Origin: Bianquea renquensis
GTDB taxonomy: Bacteria; Bacillota; Clostridia; Lachnospirales; Bianqueaceae
Direction of reading: 5' to 3'
Assembly: GCF_014384895.1 (NCBI RefSeq)
Contig: NZ_JACRSQ010000018.1
Coordinates: 1 to 64,000, forward strand
DNA length: 64,000 nucleotides
Shown here: piece by piece, positions 1 to 8,479 of the stretch
Layout of the letters: each line of letters opens with the position of its first letter
How positions within the stretch are numbered: position 1 is the first letter of the stretch
Translations under genes and position numbers: made by a program
Notes under the pieces: model-generated
Database searches by the model: none
Told to the model about the DNA's origin: nothing
The model's input: only the letters and a program-made list of their open reading frames with translations

Positions 1-184
1 AGGGAGGGAAGTTGAGAGGGATTGACATAGGGGGTCATGGACATCACGCTCCTGAATGAAGTTTGGGATCTTATTATATCAGCTTTCAGCCCGCTTCGCA
101 AGCGCTTTTCGCGGGACGGTACTGTGTGGGAATCATCTCCAGTGCAATGGGATTTGGCACGATATTCGGTCTCTCTTTCGTTCC

Positions 185-1797
185 CTTTACCGGCGGGCAT
201 TTTCCTTGAGCCGGCCCTCTCCTCTGGCCCTCTTTTCTTCCCTTTCTCCACGCTGGCTCCTCTCGTGGCTCCCTCTACCGGCGGGCATTTTCTTTGGGCC
301 AGCCCTCTCCTCTGACCCCTTTTCTCCCCTTTCTCCACGCCGGATCCTCTCGTGGCTCCCTCTACCGGCGGGCATTTTCTTTGGCCGCCCCTCTTCTCTG
401 ACCCCTTTTCTCCCCTTTCTCCACGCCGGGCCCCCTCGTGGCTCCCTCTACCGGCGGGCATTTTCTTTGGCCGCCCCTCTTCTCTGACCCCTTTTCTCCC
501 CTTTCTCCACGCCGGGCCCCCTCATGACTTTCTCTACCGGCGGGCATTTTCCTTGGACTGGCCCTCTCCTCTGGCCTCTTTTCTTCCCTTCTCCACGCCG
601 GGCTCCTCTCGTGACTCCCCTCACCGGCGGGCATTTTCCTTGGACTGGCCCTCTCCTCTGACCCCTTTTCTCCTCTTTCTCCACGCCGGCTCCTCTCGTG
701 ACTTTCTCTACCGGCGGGCATTTTTCTTGGGCCGGCCCCCTCCTCTGGCCCTCTTTCTCCCTTTCTCCACGCCGGGCTCCTCTCGTGACTCCCCTCACCG
801 GCGGGCATTTTCTTTGGCCCGCCCCTCTCCTCTGGCCTCTTTTCTTCCCTTCTCTACGCCGGCTCCTCTTGTGACTTTCTCTACCGGCGGGCATTTTTCT
901 TGGGCCAGCCACCTCCTCTGACCCCTTTTCTCCCCTTTCTCCACGCCGGACCCTCTCGTGACTTTCTCTACCGGCGGGCATTTTTCTTGGGCCGGCCCCC
1001 TTCTCTGGCCTCTTTTCTCCTCTTTCTCCACGCCGGCTCCTCTTGTGACTACCCTCACCGGCGGGCATTTTCTTTGGCCTGGCCCTCTCCTCTGGCCCTC
1101 TTTCTCCCTTTCTCCACGCCGGCTCCTCTTGTGACTCCCTCACCGGCGGGCATTTTCTTTGGCCCGCCCCTCTCCTCTGGCCTCTTTTCTTCCCTTCTCC
1201 ACGCCGGCTCCTCTTGTGACTACCCTCACCGGCGGGCATTTTCTTTGGCCTGGCCCTCTCCTCTGGCCCTCTTTCTCCCTTTCTCCACGCCGGCTCCTCC
1301 TGTGACTCCCTCACCGGCGGGCATTTTCTTTGGCCCGCCCCTCTCCTCTGGCCTCTTTTCTTCCCTTCTCCACGCCGGCTCCTCTTGTGACTCCCTCACC
1401 GGCGGGCATTTTCTTTGGCCTGGCCCTCTCCTCTGGCCTCTTTTCTTCCCTTCTCCACGCCGGGCTCCTCTCGTGACTCCCCTCACCGGCGGGCATTTTC
1501 CTTGGACTGGCCCTCTCCTCTGACCCCTTTTCTCCCCTTTCTCCACGCCGGACCCTCTGGTGACTTTCTCTACCGGCGGGCATTTTCTTTGGACTGGCCC
1601 TCTCCTCTGGCCCCCTTTCTCCCCTTTCTCCACGCCGGACCCTCTCATGACTTTCTCTACCGGCGGGCATTTTTCTTGGGCCAGCCCTCTTCTCTGACCC
1701 CTTTTCTCCTCTTTCTCCACGCCGGATCCTCTTGTGACTCCCTCACCGGCGGGCATTTTTCTTGGGCCGGCCCCCTCCTCTGACCCCCTTCTCCACG
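185..1797. repeat. Tandem repeat array 1, 19 units of 85-88 bp
   Basis: A CCGGCGGGCATTTT core recurs 19 times, at 190, 278, 365, 451, 537, 624, 711, 798, 884, 971, 1058, 1143, 1229, 1314, 1399, 1486, 1573, 1660 and 1746, so the spacing is 85 to 88 bp. Each unit also has an ACGCCGG block about 25 bp before the core, which can pair with the next CCGGCG. The rest of the unit is a pyrimidine-rich tract. Units differ by small substitutions and 1-3 bp length changes. Several long open frames run through both strands, but the unit length is mostly not a multiple of three and the frames rotate, so I read the array as noncoding. Positions 1-184 before it hold no gene I can support. Confidence 0.95.
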
Positions 1798-1816
1798 TCA
1801 AACACTGAATGGCAAC

Positions 1817-1872
1817 AAAAAAGAAGGGGGTCTAAAAGTCATGAAAGGACTTGAGGGCCCCCCTCTTTTTTT
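1817..1872. terminator. Bidirectional rho-independent terminator
   Basis: AAAAAAGAAGGGGG at the left pairs with CCCCCCTCTTTTTTT at the right, with a second small AAGTC/GACTT stem inside. A run of A on the left and of T on the right allows termination in both directions. It ends the minus-strand esterase gene and separates it from the repeat array. Confidence 0.85.
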
Positions 1873-1906
1873 GGTATGTTGACCCAGATCACGGGGCCGT
1901 ATCACG

Positions 1907-2932
1907 TCAGCACAGCCACCGCAGCAAAAATTCAATGCCAGCGTCGTCTTTCCCATACTCATGGCCGCCCTCAAACTCTCGATAGAACAGCCGGTCCCCA
2001 ATTCCAAGGGCATCATAGATGGCCGACACCTTTTGAATCTCTTTGTTCGCCAGCGACACATCAAATAGCTCGTCGAATATACCCACCTCGATTGCCAAAG
2101 GTCTCGGCGCAATCAAGCCACAGACCTCCGTATCCAAAAATCGTCCAGCTGAATCAAACCAAACCCAATCGCTCCAATCGTAGGTATACCGGTCATTAAA
2201 ACAGCAGGAGGAAAAGGCAGCTTTAATCCTCGGCTCCGCCGCCGTCGTGTATAGCGTGTAAAACCCGCCGTAGGATAATCCCGTCATTCCGACCCGACCG
2301 TCCTCGATAGGATAGCGTGCCAATAGAAAGTCTAAACTTCGCTGGATCTTAAAGATCTCAAGCGCTGTAATGCTGCTTCCCACCTGCTTGAGCTCCACAT
2401 CCATTTGTTTCCGGTCAATGGCCGGGCCAAAGGCATCAGACCAGAGATACAGCTGGGGCGCAAAAGCAGCGACGCCATAGCGGGTTATGCGCCGCGTCAT
2501 ATCGTTGTAATTCGTTGAATCAAAAAACGACGAACATAATTCCGGCGTCCCCCCGCCTCCATGCTGCACTATAACTAATGGGTACTGTGTTTTCCCCACC
2601 GGTAGGAATAACAACCCGTAGACCGTGACGCCCGGCATCGCCTCAATTTCCAGGCGATAAATCTCGGATTGCTCGTCTGTTGCCACCTCAATGACTTTTG
2701 CCGCCGGTATACCCCGGGAATCCTCCAGCATAGGCCATCCAAGCATCGCTCGATACTCCTCCCGCAGATGGACAATGGAATCGGCGTACGCTTCTGCGGA
2801 AGACAGGTCGGGCTGAAAAAACCGATGACGGCGCTCATTCGCTTCCACACGGCGCTCCAAGACAAGCCGCTTCAGTTCGTCTTGCTGTTTAATCCGGAAG
2901 GATGCGCCCACTTCAATGGGTTCTGAATACAT
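1907..2932 (-). CDS. Alpha/beta hydrolase, acetyl xylan esterase or dienelactone-hydrolase type
   Basis: The 341-residue protein has the alpha/beta hydrolase layout. An oxyanion-hole HGGGG lies near residue 125, and a nucleophile elbow GLSYGG in the middle. The likely catalytic Asp and His are in the last quarter, with a GGHEYG motif near the end. No signal peptide is seen, so it is probably cytoplasmic and de-esterifies imported oligosaccharides or similar small esters. The ATG is preceded by AGGAGG at 8 nt. It follows the deacetylase gene by 15 nt on the same strand, so the two are likely one transcript. The family is known for carbohydrate deacetylation; the exact substrate is inferred only from that pairing. 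Confidence 0.8.
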   Translation of the reverse strand: MYSEPIEVGASFRIKQQDELKRLVLERRVEANERRHRFFQPDLSSAEAYADSIVHLREEYRAMLGWPMLEDSRGIPAAKVIEVATDEQSEIYRLEIEAMPGVTVYGLLFLPVGKTQYPLVIVQHGGGGTPELCSSFFDSTNYNDMTRRITRYGVAAFAPQLYLWSDAFGPAIDRKQMDVELKQVGSSITALEIFKIQRSLDFLLARYPIEDGRVGMTGLSYGGFYTLYTTAAEPRIKAAFSSCCFNDRYTYDWSDWVWFDSAGRFLDTEVCGLIAPRPLAIEVGIFDELFDVSLANKEIQKVSAIYDALGIGDRLFYREFEGGHEYGKDDAGIEFLLRWLC

Positions 2933-2947
2933 AGCGGATCCCTCCTA

Positions 2948-3787
2948 TCAAAACAGCGAAACACAGCCTCCTGCCGGTATCTCCGCTAATATGTCATCCA
3001 ATTGGATCCATACAGGAATCGCGGAAGGATTCTGAATCATGCGAAGATCCGTAGAATAGATCAGCCGTTCATAAGCGGTCACATAGTCATAGATCTCCAT
3101 ATTGGTCGCATACCAAACACCCTGATCTCCAGAGACCAAACGGAAGAAATCCTCAATCACCGGCCAGTTGTCGTTCTGTTCAAACTCATAGCTGTGACCC
3201 CACAGATAGAAACACATTGGATCTCTGTCCGGATCTGCTTCCATAAACTTCGCTCCCAGCGCCATAAGCTCCGGATCATTGTGATGGCATGTTGCGCCCC
3301 AGCGGAGCCAATTTTTAGGCAAATAAAACTGGTGATGGGACTCCACCGTTCTAGAATAGACAATTCCTGCTAGCGCAAGCGCCTCCGTTACATCGTCGGA
3401 TACGGCCCCATAGGGATACGCCATTCCGCGGATCGGTCTCTGAAAAACCGCTTCCAGTCCCTTCCGATCCTCTAGAATCTGTTCCAACAATGCCGGCGCT
3501 GGCAGCGCTGTCAAAAACGGATGGGTATATCCGTGGGTCGCCACCTCCGCCAATGGACAGGAAAAGACTTCCTGACAACGCGCCTGAGACATCCTCCTGT
3601 GGATTTGGCCCTTGGGATATTGGGTTCCTTCCGGCGCAAACAGTCCCGAATTTAAATTAAACGTCCCCCTAATCTCGTATTTCTTCATCAGCTCCAACAG
3701 CTGAATATCCTGCTCCACACCGTCATCATAGCTGATCGTAAGGGCCTTCTTCCGCCCTCCAGGGAAGCGTAAATATAGTCCTCGCAT
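2948..3787 (-). CDS. Polysaccharide deacetylase (NodB-like)
   Basis: This 279-residue protein begins with a short beta segment and the SYDDG motif that carries the metal-binding Asp pair of NodB deacetylases. A THGYTH segment gives the metal histidines. The fold normally removes acetyl groups from amino sugars or xylan. No signal peptide is visible, so it may act inside the cell. The start at 3787 is chosen because AGGAGG lies 9 nt upstream; an earlier in-frame ATG at 3829 would overlap the promoter -10. It heads a two-gene unit with the esterase gene. Confidence 0.82.
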   Translation of the reverse strand: MRGLYLRFPGGRKKALTISYDDGVEQDIQLLELMKKYEIRGTFNLNSGLFAPEGTQYPKGQIHRRMSQARCQEVFSCPLAEVATHGYTHPFLTALPAPALLEQILEDRKGLEAVFQRPIRGMAYPYGAVSDDVTEALALAGIVYSRTVESHHQFYLPKNWLRWGATCHHNDPELMALGAKFMEADPDRDPMCFYLWGHSYEFEQNDNWPVIEDFFRLVSGDQGVWYATNMEIYDYVTAYERLIYSTDLRMIQNPSAIPVWIQLDDILAEIPAGGCVSLF

Positions 3788-3827
3788 TTTGTTTTTCCTC
3801 CTCATGGTTTCTGAAATGATTTGTTTC

Positions 3828-3856
3828 ATTATAGCAAAGAATTAAACTGGAATCAA
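3828..3856 (-). promoter_or_regulatory. Sigma-A promoter for the deacetylase-esterase unit
   Basis: Reading the minus strand, TTGATT and TATAAT are separated by exactly 17 nt. It lies just upstream of the deacetylase ribosome site and is back to back with a plus-strand promoter at 3862-3890. Confidence 0.8.
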
Positions 3857-3861
3857 CTCCA

Positions 3862-3890
3862 TTGACAATTAAATCCGATCATCGTATGAT
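3862..3890 (+). promoter_or_regulatory. Sigma-A promoter facing right
   Basis: TTGACA and TATGAT lie 17 nt apart. It is divergent from the deacetylase promoter, with -35 boxes only 5 bp apart, so a regulator binding between could control both. It reads into a 38-residue open frame. Confidence 0.8.
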
Positions 3891-3919
3891 GGTAATATCG
3901 AAGAGAGAGGTGTATGCGA

Positions 3920-4036
3920 ATGCAAAATGAAAAATTGTTAGGAGTGAGTTCGCCAATTGACAAGCCGGATGGGATGCAGCGCAGGCTAAAACGCAGAGCA
4001 ACAGGCCAGCTAAATTCAAACGCCAGACAAATTTAA
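3920..4036 (+). CDS. Possible small basic protein, 38 residues
   Basis: An ATG at 3920 sits 9 nt after AGAGAGG and about 30 nt after a strong promoter. The frame encodes 38 residues with a basic patch (RRLKRR) and ends at TAA before the next promoter. I do not recognise it. It could be a genuine small protein, a leader peptide, or the truncated front of a lost gene. An alternative start at 3914 adds two residues. The support is the promoter, ribosome site and open frame; there is no homology evidence. Confidence 0.4.
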   Translation: MQNEKLLGVSSPIDKPDGMQRRLKRRATGQLNSNARQI

Positions 4037-4048
4037 GCATCAGCCCTC

Positions 4049-4077
4049 TTGTGATTTTCTTAAGACTATGCTATCAT
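4049..4077 (+). promoter_or_regulatory. Sigma-A promoter for the SanA-like gene
   Basis: TTGTGA and TATCAT are spaced 17 nt, ending 36 nt before the start codon of the next gene. Confidence 0.7.
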
Positions 4078-4113
4078 CAGGGATACCGACTCTGCACACA
4101 AGGAGGCATTGCA

Positions 4114-4803
4114 ATGAAAAAAGCGATCCGATGGACTGTGTACCTATTGTTTCTCTTCTGTCTGCTCGGCCTATTTTCAGCGCTGCTCATCAACGAGTAT
4201 ATCAAATCCTCGACCCGCAATCGCATTCTCTCGGCAAAGTCTGCCTCCGCCGCCAAGAAATACGACTGTATTCTCGTCCTCGGCTGTGGCGTCAAGCCCG
4301 ACGGAACGCCGACTCACATGTTGGAAGACCGGCTCTTGCAGGCGATCCAGCTCTATGAACAGGGGGCATCGGAAAAGCTTCTTGTAAGCGGCGATCACGG
4401 CCGTGCTGATTATGATGAGGTCAATGTGATGAAGCAATTCGCCGTGGACAGGGGGATTCCCTCCGAAAATGTCTTCATGGATCATGCTGGTTTTTCCACC
4501 TATGAAAGTTTGTATCGTGCCCGGGACATATTTGAGGCGAAGCGGATCCTTATTGTAACGCAGGAATATCATCTGTATCGCGCCTTATACGTGGCACAGA
4601 AGTTAGGGCTGGATGCGCAGGGCGTCGCGGCGGATCTTCGACCTTATGAGGGACAGACATATCGGGAGATGCGGGAGATTTTGGCGAGAGACAAAGACTT
4701 TCTATACGCGGCGTTACAGCCAAAACCTACCTATCTGGGCGACCCCATACCCGTCAGTGGCAATGGAGATATAACAAATGATATAAAACAGACAAAGGAG
4801 TGA
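4114..4803 (+). CDS. SanA/YdcF family membrane-anchored protein (DUF218)
   Basis: The 229-residue protein has one N-terminal membrane helix (about residues 7-27) after a short basic start. The DUF218 domain follows, with the signature VLGCGVKPDG near residue 55, LLVSGDHG near residue 90 and VTQEYHLYRAL near residue 150. This matches SanA, a cell-envelope protein linked to barrier function whose reaction is not established. AAGGAGG lies 8 nt before the chosen ATG; an earlier in-frame start lacks one. It is expressed from its own promoter. Confidence 0.88.
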   Translation: MKKAIRWTVYLLFLFCLLGLFSALLINEYIKSSTRNRILSAKSASAAKKYDCILVLGCGVKPDGTPTHMLEDRLLQAIQLYEQGASEKLLVSGDHGRADYDEVNVMKQFAVDRGIPSENVFMDHAGFSTYESLYRARDIFEAKRILIVTQEYHLYRALYVAQKLGLDAQGVAADLRPYEGQTYREMREILARDKDFLYAALQPKPTYLGDPIPVSGNGDITNDIKQTKE

Positions 4804-4939
4804 ATCAGGCATGGTTCGGCATATATGTCATCCATCCAGCCCATGTAGAAGCCGGCAAGTTCGTCCGAAGTGTCGTCACGAATTGGCGGTGCGTTGATTT
4901 CGTCGAGGGATAAATAATTTAGAATAGGATGGAATCGCT

Positions 4940-5191
4940 ATGAATAATAAAAAGATGACTTGGACTCCGGAGGAATTTCGGTTTAAACTATTCAACAAAA
5001 AGGTCTGTCCCCTATGCTCTGGCAAACTAAAGCATCATATAAAAAAGGTGTATGTCGGGAAAGAGAGGGGGCCAAACTCCACTTTATTGCGAGATACGGA
5101 TCAATATTTCGACTGGTATTATTGTGAAAACTGTTCTCGAGATTACTCTATTTCCGACTTGGTCAAATTGAAAATGGAGTATGAGAAGTGA
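4940..5191 (+). CDS. Small zinc-ribbon-like protein
   Basis: The 83-residue protein has two Cys pairs, CPLC near residue 23 and CENC near residue 63, which could bind one zinc ion as a zinc ribbon. The rest is rich in Lys and Tyr. I do not recognise a named family. AGGATGG precedes the ATG at 7 nt and a terminator follows directly, so it looks like an independent gene. A role in nucleic-acid binding is possible from the ribbon but not shown. The 136 bp before it hold no clear promoter. Confidence 0.65.
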   Translation: MNNKKMTWTPEEFRFKLFNKKVCPLCSGKLKHHIKKVYVGKERGPNSTLLRDTDQYFDWYYCENCSRDYSISDLVKLKMEYEK

Positions 5192-5202
5192 CTGCCAAGT
5201 AA

Positions 5203-5247
5203 GGGCCGTTGTAAAGTCGACTCATCCTCGGCTTTGCAACGGCCCTT
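5203..5247. terminator. Hairpin terminator between convergent genes
   Basis: GGGCCGTTGTAAAG pairs with CTTTGCAACGGCCC over a loop of about 15 nt. T tracts are weak on both sides, but the place between two convergent genes supports a shared terminator. Confidence 0.7.
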
Positions 5248-5264
5248 ATCTGGAATCCTATAAA

Positions 5265-6455
5265 TCAATCTGGCAATGAGAACGTGTAGATCAGAACTTC
5301 TTTGAAAAGATTGCTCCACAGGTTTCCACTTTTGCCAAGGTACTCTGGATTGTCTTCTTTTTCCTCCAGCACAATGGCCGCCAGCCTTGACCCTAAAATA
5401 TTCCATATGGCAATGGGATCCGTCTTCCATCGGTAGTATTTCGTTTGGGGATCTATCACAATCAAGGCGCGAAAGGAGCCGACAACGGGATACACAATCC
5501 CCTTTGGCACCAGGTACCGTAGCTCTCTCTGAGAAAATAGCGCATAGCCCACCGTATTGCCGCCATCATATTTGGCATACTTCTTACTCCCATATTTCTT
5601 CTTTGCCGTGGCGGCTTTCTGTGGAAATTCCCGCTCCACCGCATCCCAGAGCTCAAAAATCTGAGGGATAATGGGCTCCATCCTCCTCACAATGTCTTCC
5701 CGGACCTCCTTGCCTAAGCTCAGAAAGCGTTTCAAGCTGACTTCTTTGCCGGTGTAGCTTTGAATCGGCTGAGAATCGCTGGCTGTCCCATCCTTGCTTT
5801 TGATCGGGTAGAGGGCTTGGTTGAACATGTTCAGAATCGTAATGATCTCCCTCACATCGATGGGCGCCACTCCATCCTCCGCATAATGTTCGTTCATTTT
5901 ATAGGCAATCCGCCCAGAAAAGTCCAGCTCGGACATGACTTCCTTTATAACGTCAAAACTATTTTTTAACTCCTCGATGGACTTGAGATCGACTTGAACG
6001 GATGTATTTCTAGCCGCCGCCAGCTCCACCGGTGATGTAAGCCCTGTAAAGATTTCCGCAAATACAAAGCGGTCCTCGGAGAGCGTTTCCCGATCCTGCG
6101 CGTCAAAAATCGCTCGCAGCGTATGTCCTCCATCGATATTGCCATGGATATCTGGATTGGCAACCTCAAGGAGTAGGGTTTCCGTCTCCGTCTTATAGGT
6201 CACCTCCTCCACCGACATGACAATTCCGCGATTCAGCACATGAAAATTGGAGTTCTCCTCCAGACTGTTACAGATAGCGGTGGCAACGCTGGTGGTCATT
6301 TTCTGATCTCGCGGATTGGTTTTCATCCAGTCCCTCAACTCAGGGGGAATACTGCTCGCCTTAATATAGCATACATATTTGACGTTTCCACCCTTGCGGT
6401 CGTTTGGATCCCGCATCTTCTTAAATTCTCGCGCCTGCATTTCATACGTTGGCAT
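5265..6455 (-). CDS. AIPR-like (abortive infection) / DGQHR-like protein
   Basis: The 396-residue protein carries FHVLNRGIVMS near residue 80 and NIDGGHTLRAIFDA near residue 115. These resemble the NRGI and N-G-x-T segments of AIPR phage-resistance proteins, and also the DGQHR segment of DndB-like proteins. The family has been linked to abortive phage defence and DNA-modification systems; no enzymatic reaction is established. The start at 6455 is chosen because AGGAGA lies 8 nt before it; the ATG at 6464 is too close. It stands alone with its own strong promoter and a downstream hairpin, with no methylase, nuclease or helicase next to it. The family call is by motif only. Confidence 0.65.
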   Translation of the reverse strand: MPTYEMQAREFKKMRDPNDRKGGNVKYVCYIKASSIPPELRDWMKTNPRDQKMTTSVATAICNSLEENSNFHVLNRGIVMSVEEVTYKTETETLLLEVANPDIHGNIDGGHTLRAIFDAQDRETLSEDRFVFAEIFTGLTSPVELAAARNTSVQVDLKSIEELKNSFDVIKEVMSELDFSGRIAYKMNEHYAEDGVAPIDVREIITILNMFNQALYPIKSKDGTASDSQPIQSYTGKEVSLKRFLSLGKEVREDIVRRMEPIIPQIFELWDAVEREFPQKAATAKKKYGSKKYAKYDGGNTVGYALFSQRELRYLVPKGIVYPVVGSFRALIVIDPQTKYYRWKTDPIAIWNILGSRLAAIVLEEKEDNPEYLGKSGNLWSNLFKEVLIYTFSLPD

Positions 6456-6525
6456 GATCCACATCTCCTTTATGTTTTAAGATTGGAGGTCTACCCGGTA
6501 AAATCACCTGGAAACCTATGCCTTC

Positions 6526-6554
6526 ATTATACGTGCCCGCCAGACAAGCGTCAA
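6526..6554 (-). promoter_or_regulatory. Sigma-A promoter for the AIPR-like gene
   Basis: On the minus strand TTGACG and a perfect TATAAT are 17 nt apart, about 70 nt before the start codon. Confidence 0.8.
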
Positions 6555-6706
6555 CCCTATTTTTTCCTGAATCCTCCAAATTTTTACAGCTATTGACATT
6601 CCGGGCGCTGTGCCAAATTCTTGTTTTGTGGTACACTGTCGGTTTTAATTTCTCTGAAACTAATTCCAAGTTTCACGGCGCTATATAAGTGAAAGGCGGT
6701 GGAAAA

Positions 6707-7246
6707 ATGGTCGACCAGAATCCCACTACTCTTTTTAACGACATCTATGATTCCACAAATCGAAAGGTCCTGGTTTATATCACAGCGAAGTGCAGCAGCC
6801 CTGCGGATATCCACGATATCTTCCAGGAGACCTATATGGAACTCTACTCCATCTTGGTTAAGAAAGGACCTGACTATATCCAAAACAGCGAGGCCTTTGT
6901 CATGAAGCTAGCAAAGCAAAAGCTGTCCCGCTATTATTCTCTTTTGGATAGGCTAAAGCGCCTCCTTCCCCTCTCCAGCCCGCCGGAGAATGAGGACTGG
7001 GACGCCTCAATGGAGCAAGAACTCGATTCTGTTCCCATCGATGAACTGGTCTGTTCGCGGGATTTGGCTGCGAGGGTTTATACCTACCTTTCCTCCAAGC
7101 CAACGGATGTAAAAAAGGTTTTTTATCTGTATTATTCCCTTGACCTGACAATCCCCGAGATCGCGAAACAGCTTTCCATGTCGGAATCCAATGTCAAAAA
7201 TAAACTGTACCGCACACTGAAAGAGATGCGGAACTTTTATTCATGA
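6707..7246 (+). CDS. ECF-type RNA polymerase sigma factor
   Basis: The 179-residue protein has a region 2 with DIHDIFQETYMELY (about residues 32-45). A C-terminal region 4 helix-turn-helix reads LTIPEIAKQLSMSESNVKNKLYR. This is the layout of an extracytoplasmic-function sigma factor, which redirects RNA polymerase to a small regulon. The start at 6707 follows a GGCGGTGG site; an upstream in-frame ATG at 6689 lacks one. The next gene begins 16 nt later and encodes a single-span membrane protein of the usual anti-sigma layout. Upstream TTGACA at 6593 has no good -10, which could mean autoregulation by an alternative sigma. Confidence 0.87.
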   Translation: MVDQNPTTLFNDIYDSTNRKVLVYITAKCSSPADIHDIFQETYMELYSILVKKGPDYIQNSEAFVMKLAKQKLSRYYSLLDRLKRLLPLSSPPENEDWDASMEQELDSVPIDELVCSRDLAARVYTYLSSKPTDVKKVFYLYYSLDLTIPEIAKQLSMSESNVKNKLYRTLKEMRNFYS

Positions 7247-7262
7247 AGAGGATGGTGCGATT

Positions 7263-8381
7263 ATGCAAGAAAAAGATTTTCTCAAACACGTCATTCAGCG
7301 GGATATGCCTGAATTTGAGTCCGTTCGCCGGGAAATTTTGCTAAGGACAGCGGCTCCCTCCCGGCGTTTTCCGGCCATAAAGTGGCTGGTACCAACGGCT
7401 GTATGCGCTGCTGTGCTGCTGGCAATGGTATTGATTCGGAATCAGTCGCCTCTGGAACCGCAAATTCCTACCTATCAGATTATTTCCGGCGACCTGTATT
7501 CCCATTTGGAGGATCAGAAACAGGCTGGCTCTTCTTCCAGTCAGACTCCCTCTATTTCAGGGGAGGACGTGGATATGGGGAGCCTTGCCGCTGCTCGCTT
7601 TGGGGAGTACGTGGCCGCCAACGGATATCCGGATTATCTAGGGGGCACTTATGTCACGGATACGGGAACAATGGTGGTGCTGCTGGCGGATGACACAGAG
7701 GCCAACCGGAATGCCATCTTGTCCATCGTTGGGCGGGATGAGGATGTCCGCTTCGAGCAGGCCTCCTACTCCTATGCGTATTTGACTACACTTATGGGGC
7801 GTTTGGCAGATGGGATGACTGACGGCAATCTCTCCTACGTTCTGTACGCAGCTCTTGATGATATGGAAAACCAAATCAAGGTGTACGTGTCCTCGGCCAG
7901 CGATGCTGAGCTGCTTGCTCTCAGCGCTCTTGACACTGCGGGCAAAGGTAAGGCTCTCGATATCTATCTCGTAGAGCCATCGGAGTACGCCCCCCACACC
8001 GATGATTTCAATCAGTCCACTCCCTTAGATTCAGAAGGTCCCGTGACGGCTGCCCTACAGACTCTGACTACAGCGGCCGGCGAACAACAACTCGTCTTGA
8101 CCTTGACCAACCACGGCGATAGTTCTTACAGTTATGGCGAAGAGCCTCTTTTGGATGTGGAGAAGAATGGCATTTGGACGCCCGTATCCCTGCGGGAGAA
8201 TGTTGGATGGCATCAGGTTGCAATACAACTCCAGCCAGATGAAACCCAGGAGATTACAGTTCTTTTAAGTGTTCTCTACGGAGACTTGCCAGAGGGACAC
8301 TACCGGTATCGCAAGGTTCTGACCAACGAGGATACCGGTGACACCATGACGGTGCAAGTGGAATTTGATATGAAAGGATGA
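7263..8381 (+). CDS. Membrane-anchored putative anti-sigma factor with Ig-like domain
   Basis: The first 36 residues would be cytoplasmic and could bind the sigma factor. One membrane helix follows (about residues 38-57), then a large outer part. The C-terminal 100 residues (LVLTLTNHG onward) look like a bacterial Ig-like beta sandwich, and end with a repeated Y-R-Y-R-K strand as in this family. A classical zinc anti-sigma motif is absent. The gene follows the sigma factor by 16 nt and ends at a terminator, so the pair forms an operon. The function is inferred from that position and topology. Confidence 0.72.
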   Translation: MQEKDFLKHVIQRDMPEFESVRREILLRTAAPSRRFPAIKWLVPTAVCAAVLLAMVLIRNQSPLEPQIPTYQIISGDLYSHLEDQKQAGSSSSQTPSISGEDVDMGSLAAARFGEYVAANGYPDYLGGTYVTDTGTMVVLLADDTEANRNAILSIVGRDEDVRFEQASYSYAYLTTLMGRLADGMTDGNLSYVLYAALDDMENQIKVYVSSASDAELLALSALDTAGKGKALDIYLVEPSEYAPHTDDFNQSTPLDSEGPVTAALQTLTTAAGEQQLVLTLTNHGDSSYSYGEEPLLDVEKNGIWTPVSLRENVGWHQVAIQLQPDETQEITVLLSVLYGDLPEGHYRYRKVLTNEDTGDTMTVQVEFDMKG

Positions 8382-8410
8382 AAGGATCGCAAGAATGCGG
8401 GTATAAGGAA

Positions 8411-8454
8411 AAATGAAAGGGCAGTCGGATTAACTGATTGCCCTTCATTTTTTT
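8411..8454. terminator. Rho-independent terminator
   Basis: AATGAAAGGGCA pairs with TGCCCTTCATT, followed by a run of seven T. It serves the sigma/anti-sigma operon, and with the A-rich left flank also the converging aldolase operon. Confidence 0.88.
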
Positions 8455-8479
8455 GGTTGGCACTAAGTATACTAGGATA

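Noticed and set aside
185..1797. Long open frames on both strands through array 1
   Set aside because: They arise from low-complexity repeats without stops, change frame between units and have no ribosome site or family.
185..1797. CRISPR array in the repeat regions
   Set aside because: Units are near identical over their whole length, with no unique spacers and no cas genes.
4804..4926. Minus-strand frame reading LDEINAPPIRDD then DELAGFYMGWMDDIYAEP
   Set aside because: It looks protein-like but is short, has no start or ribosome site, and I cannot name a family; it could be a fragment of a lost gene.
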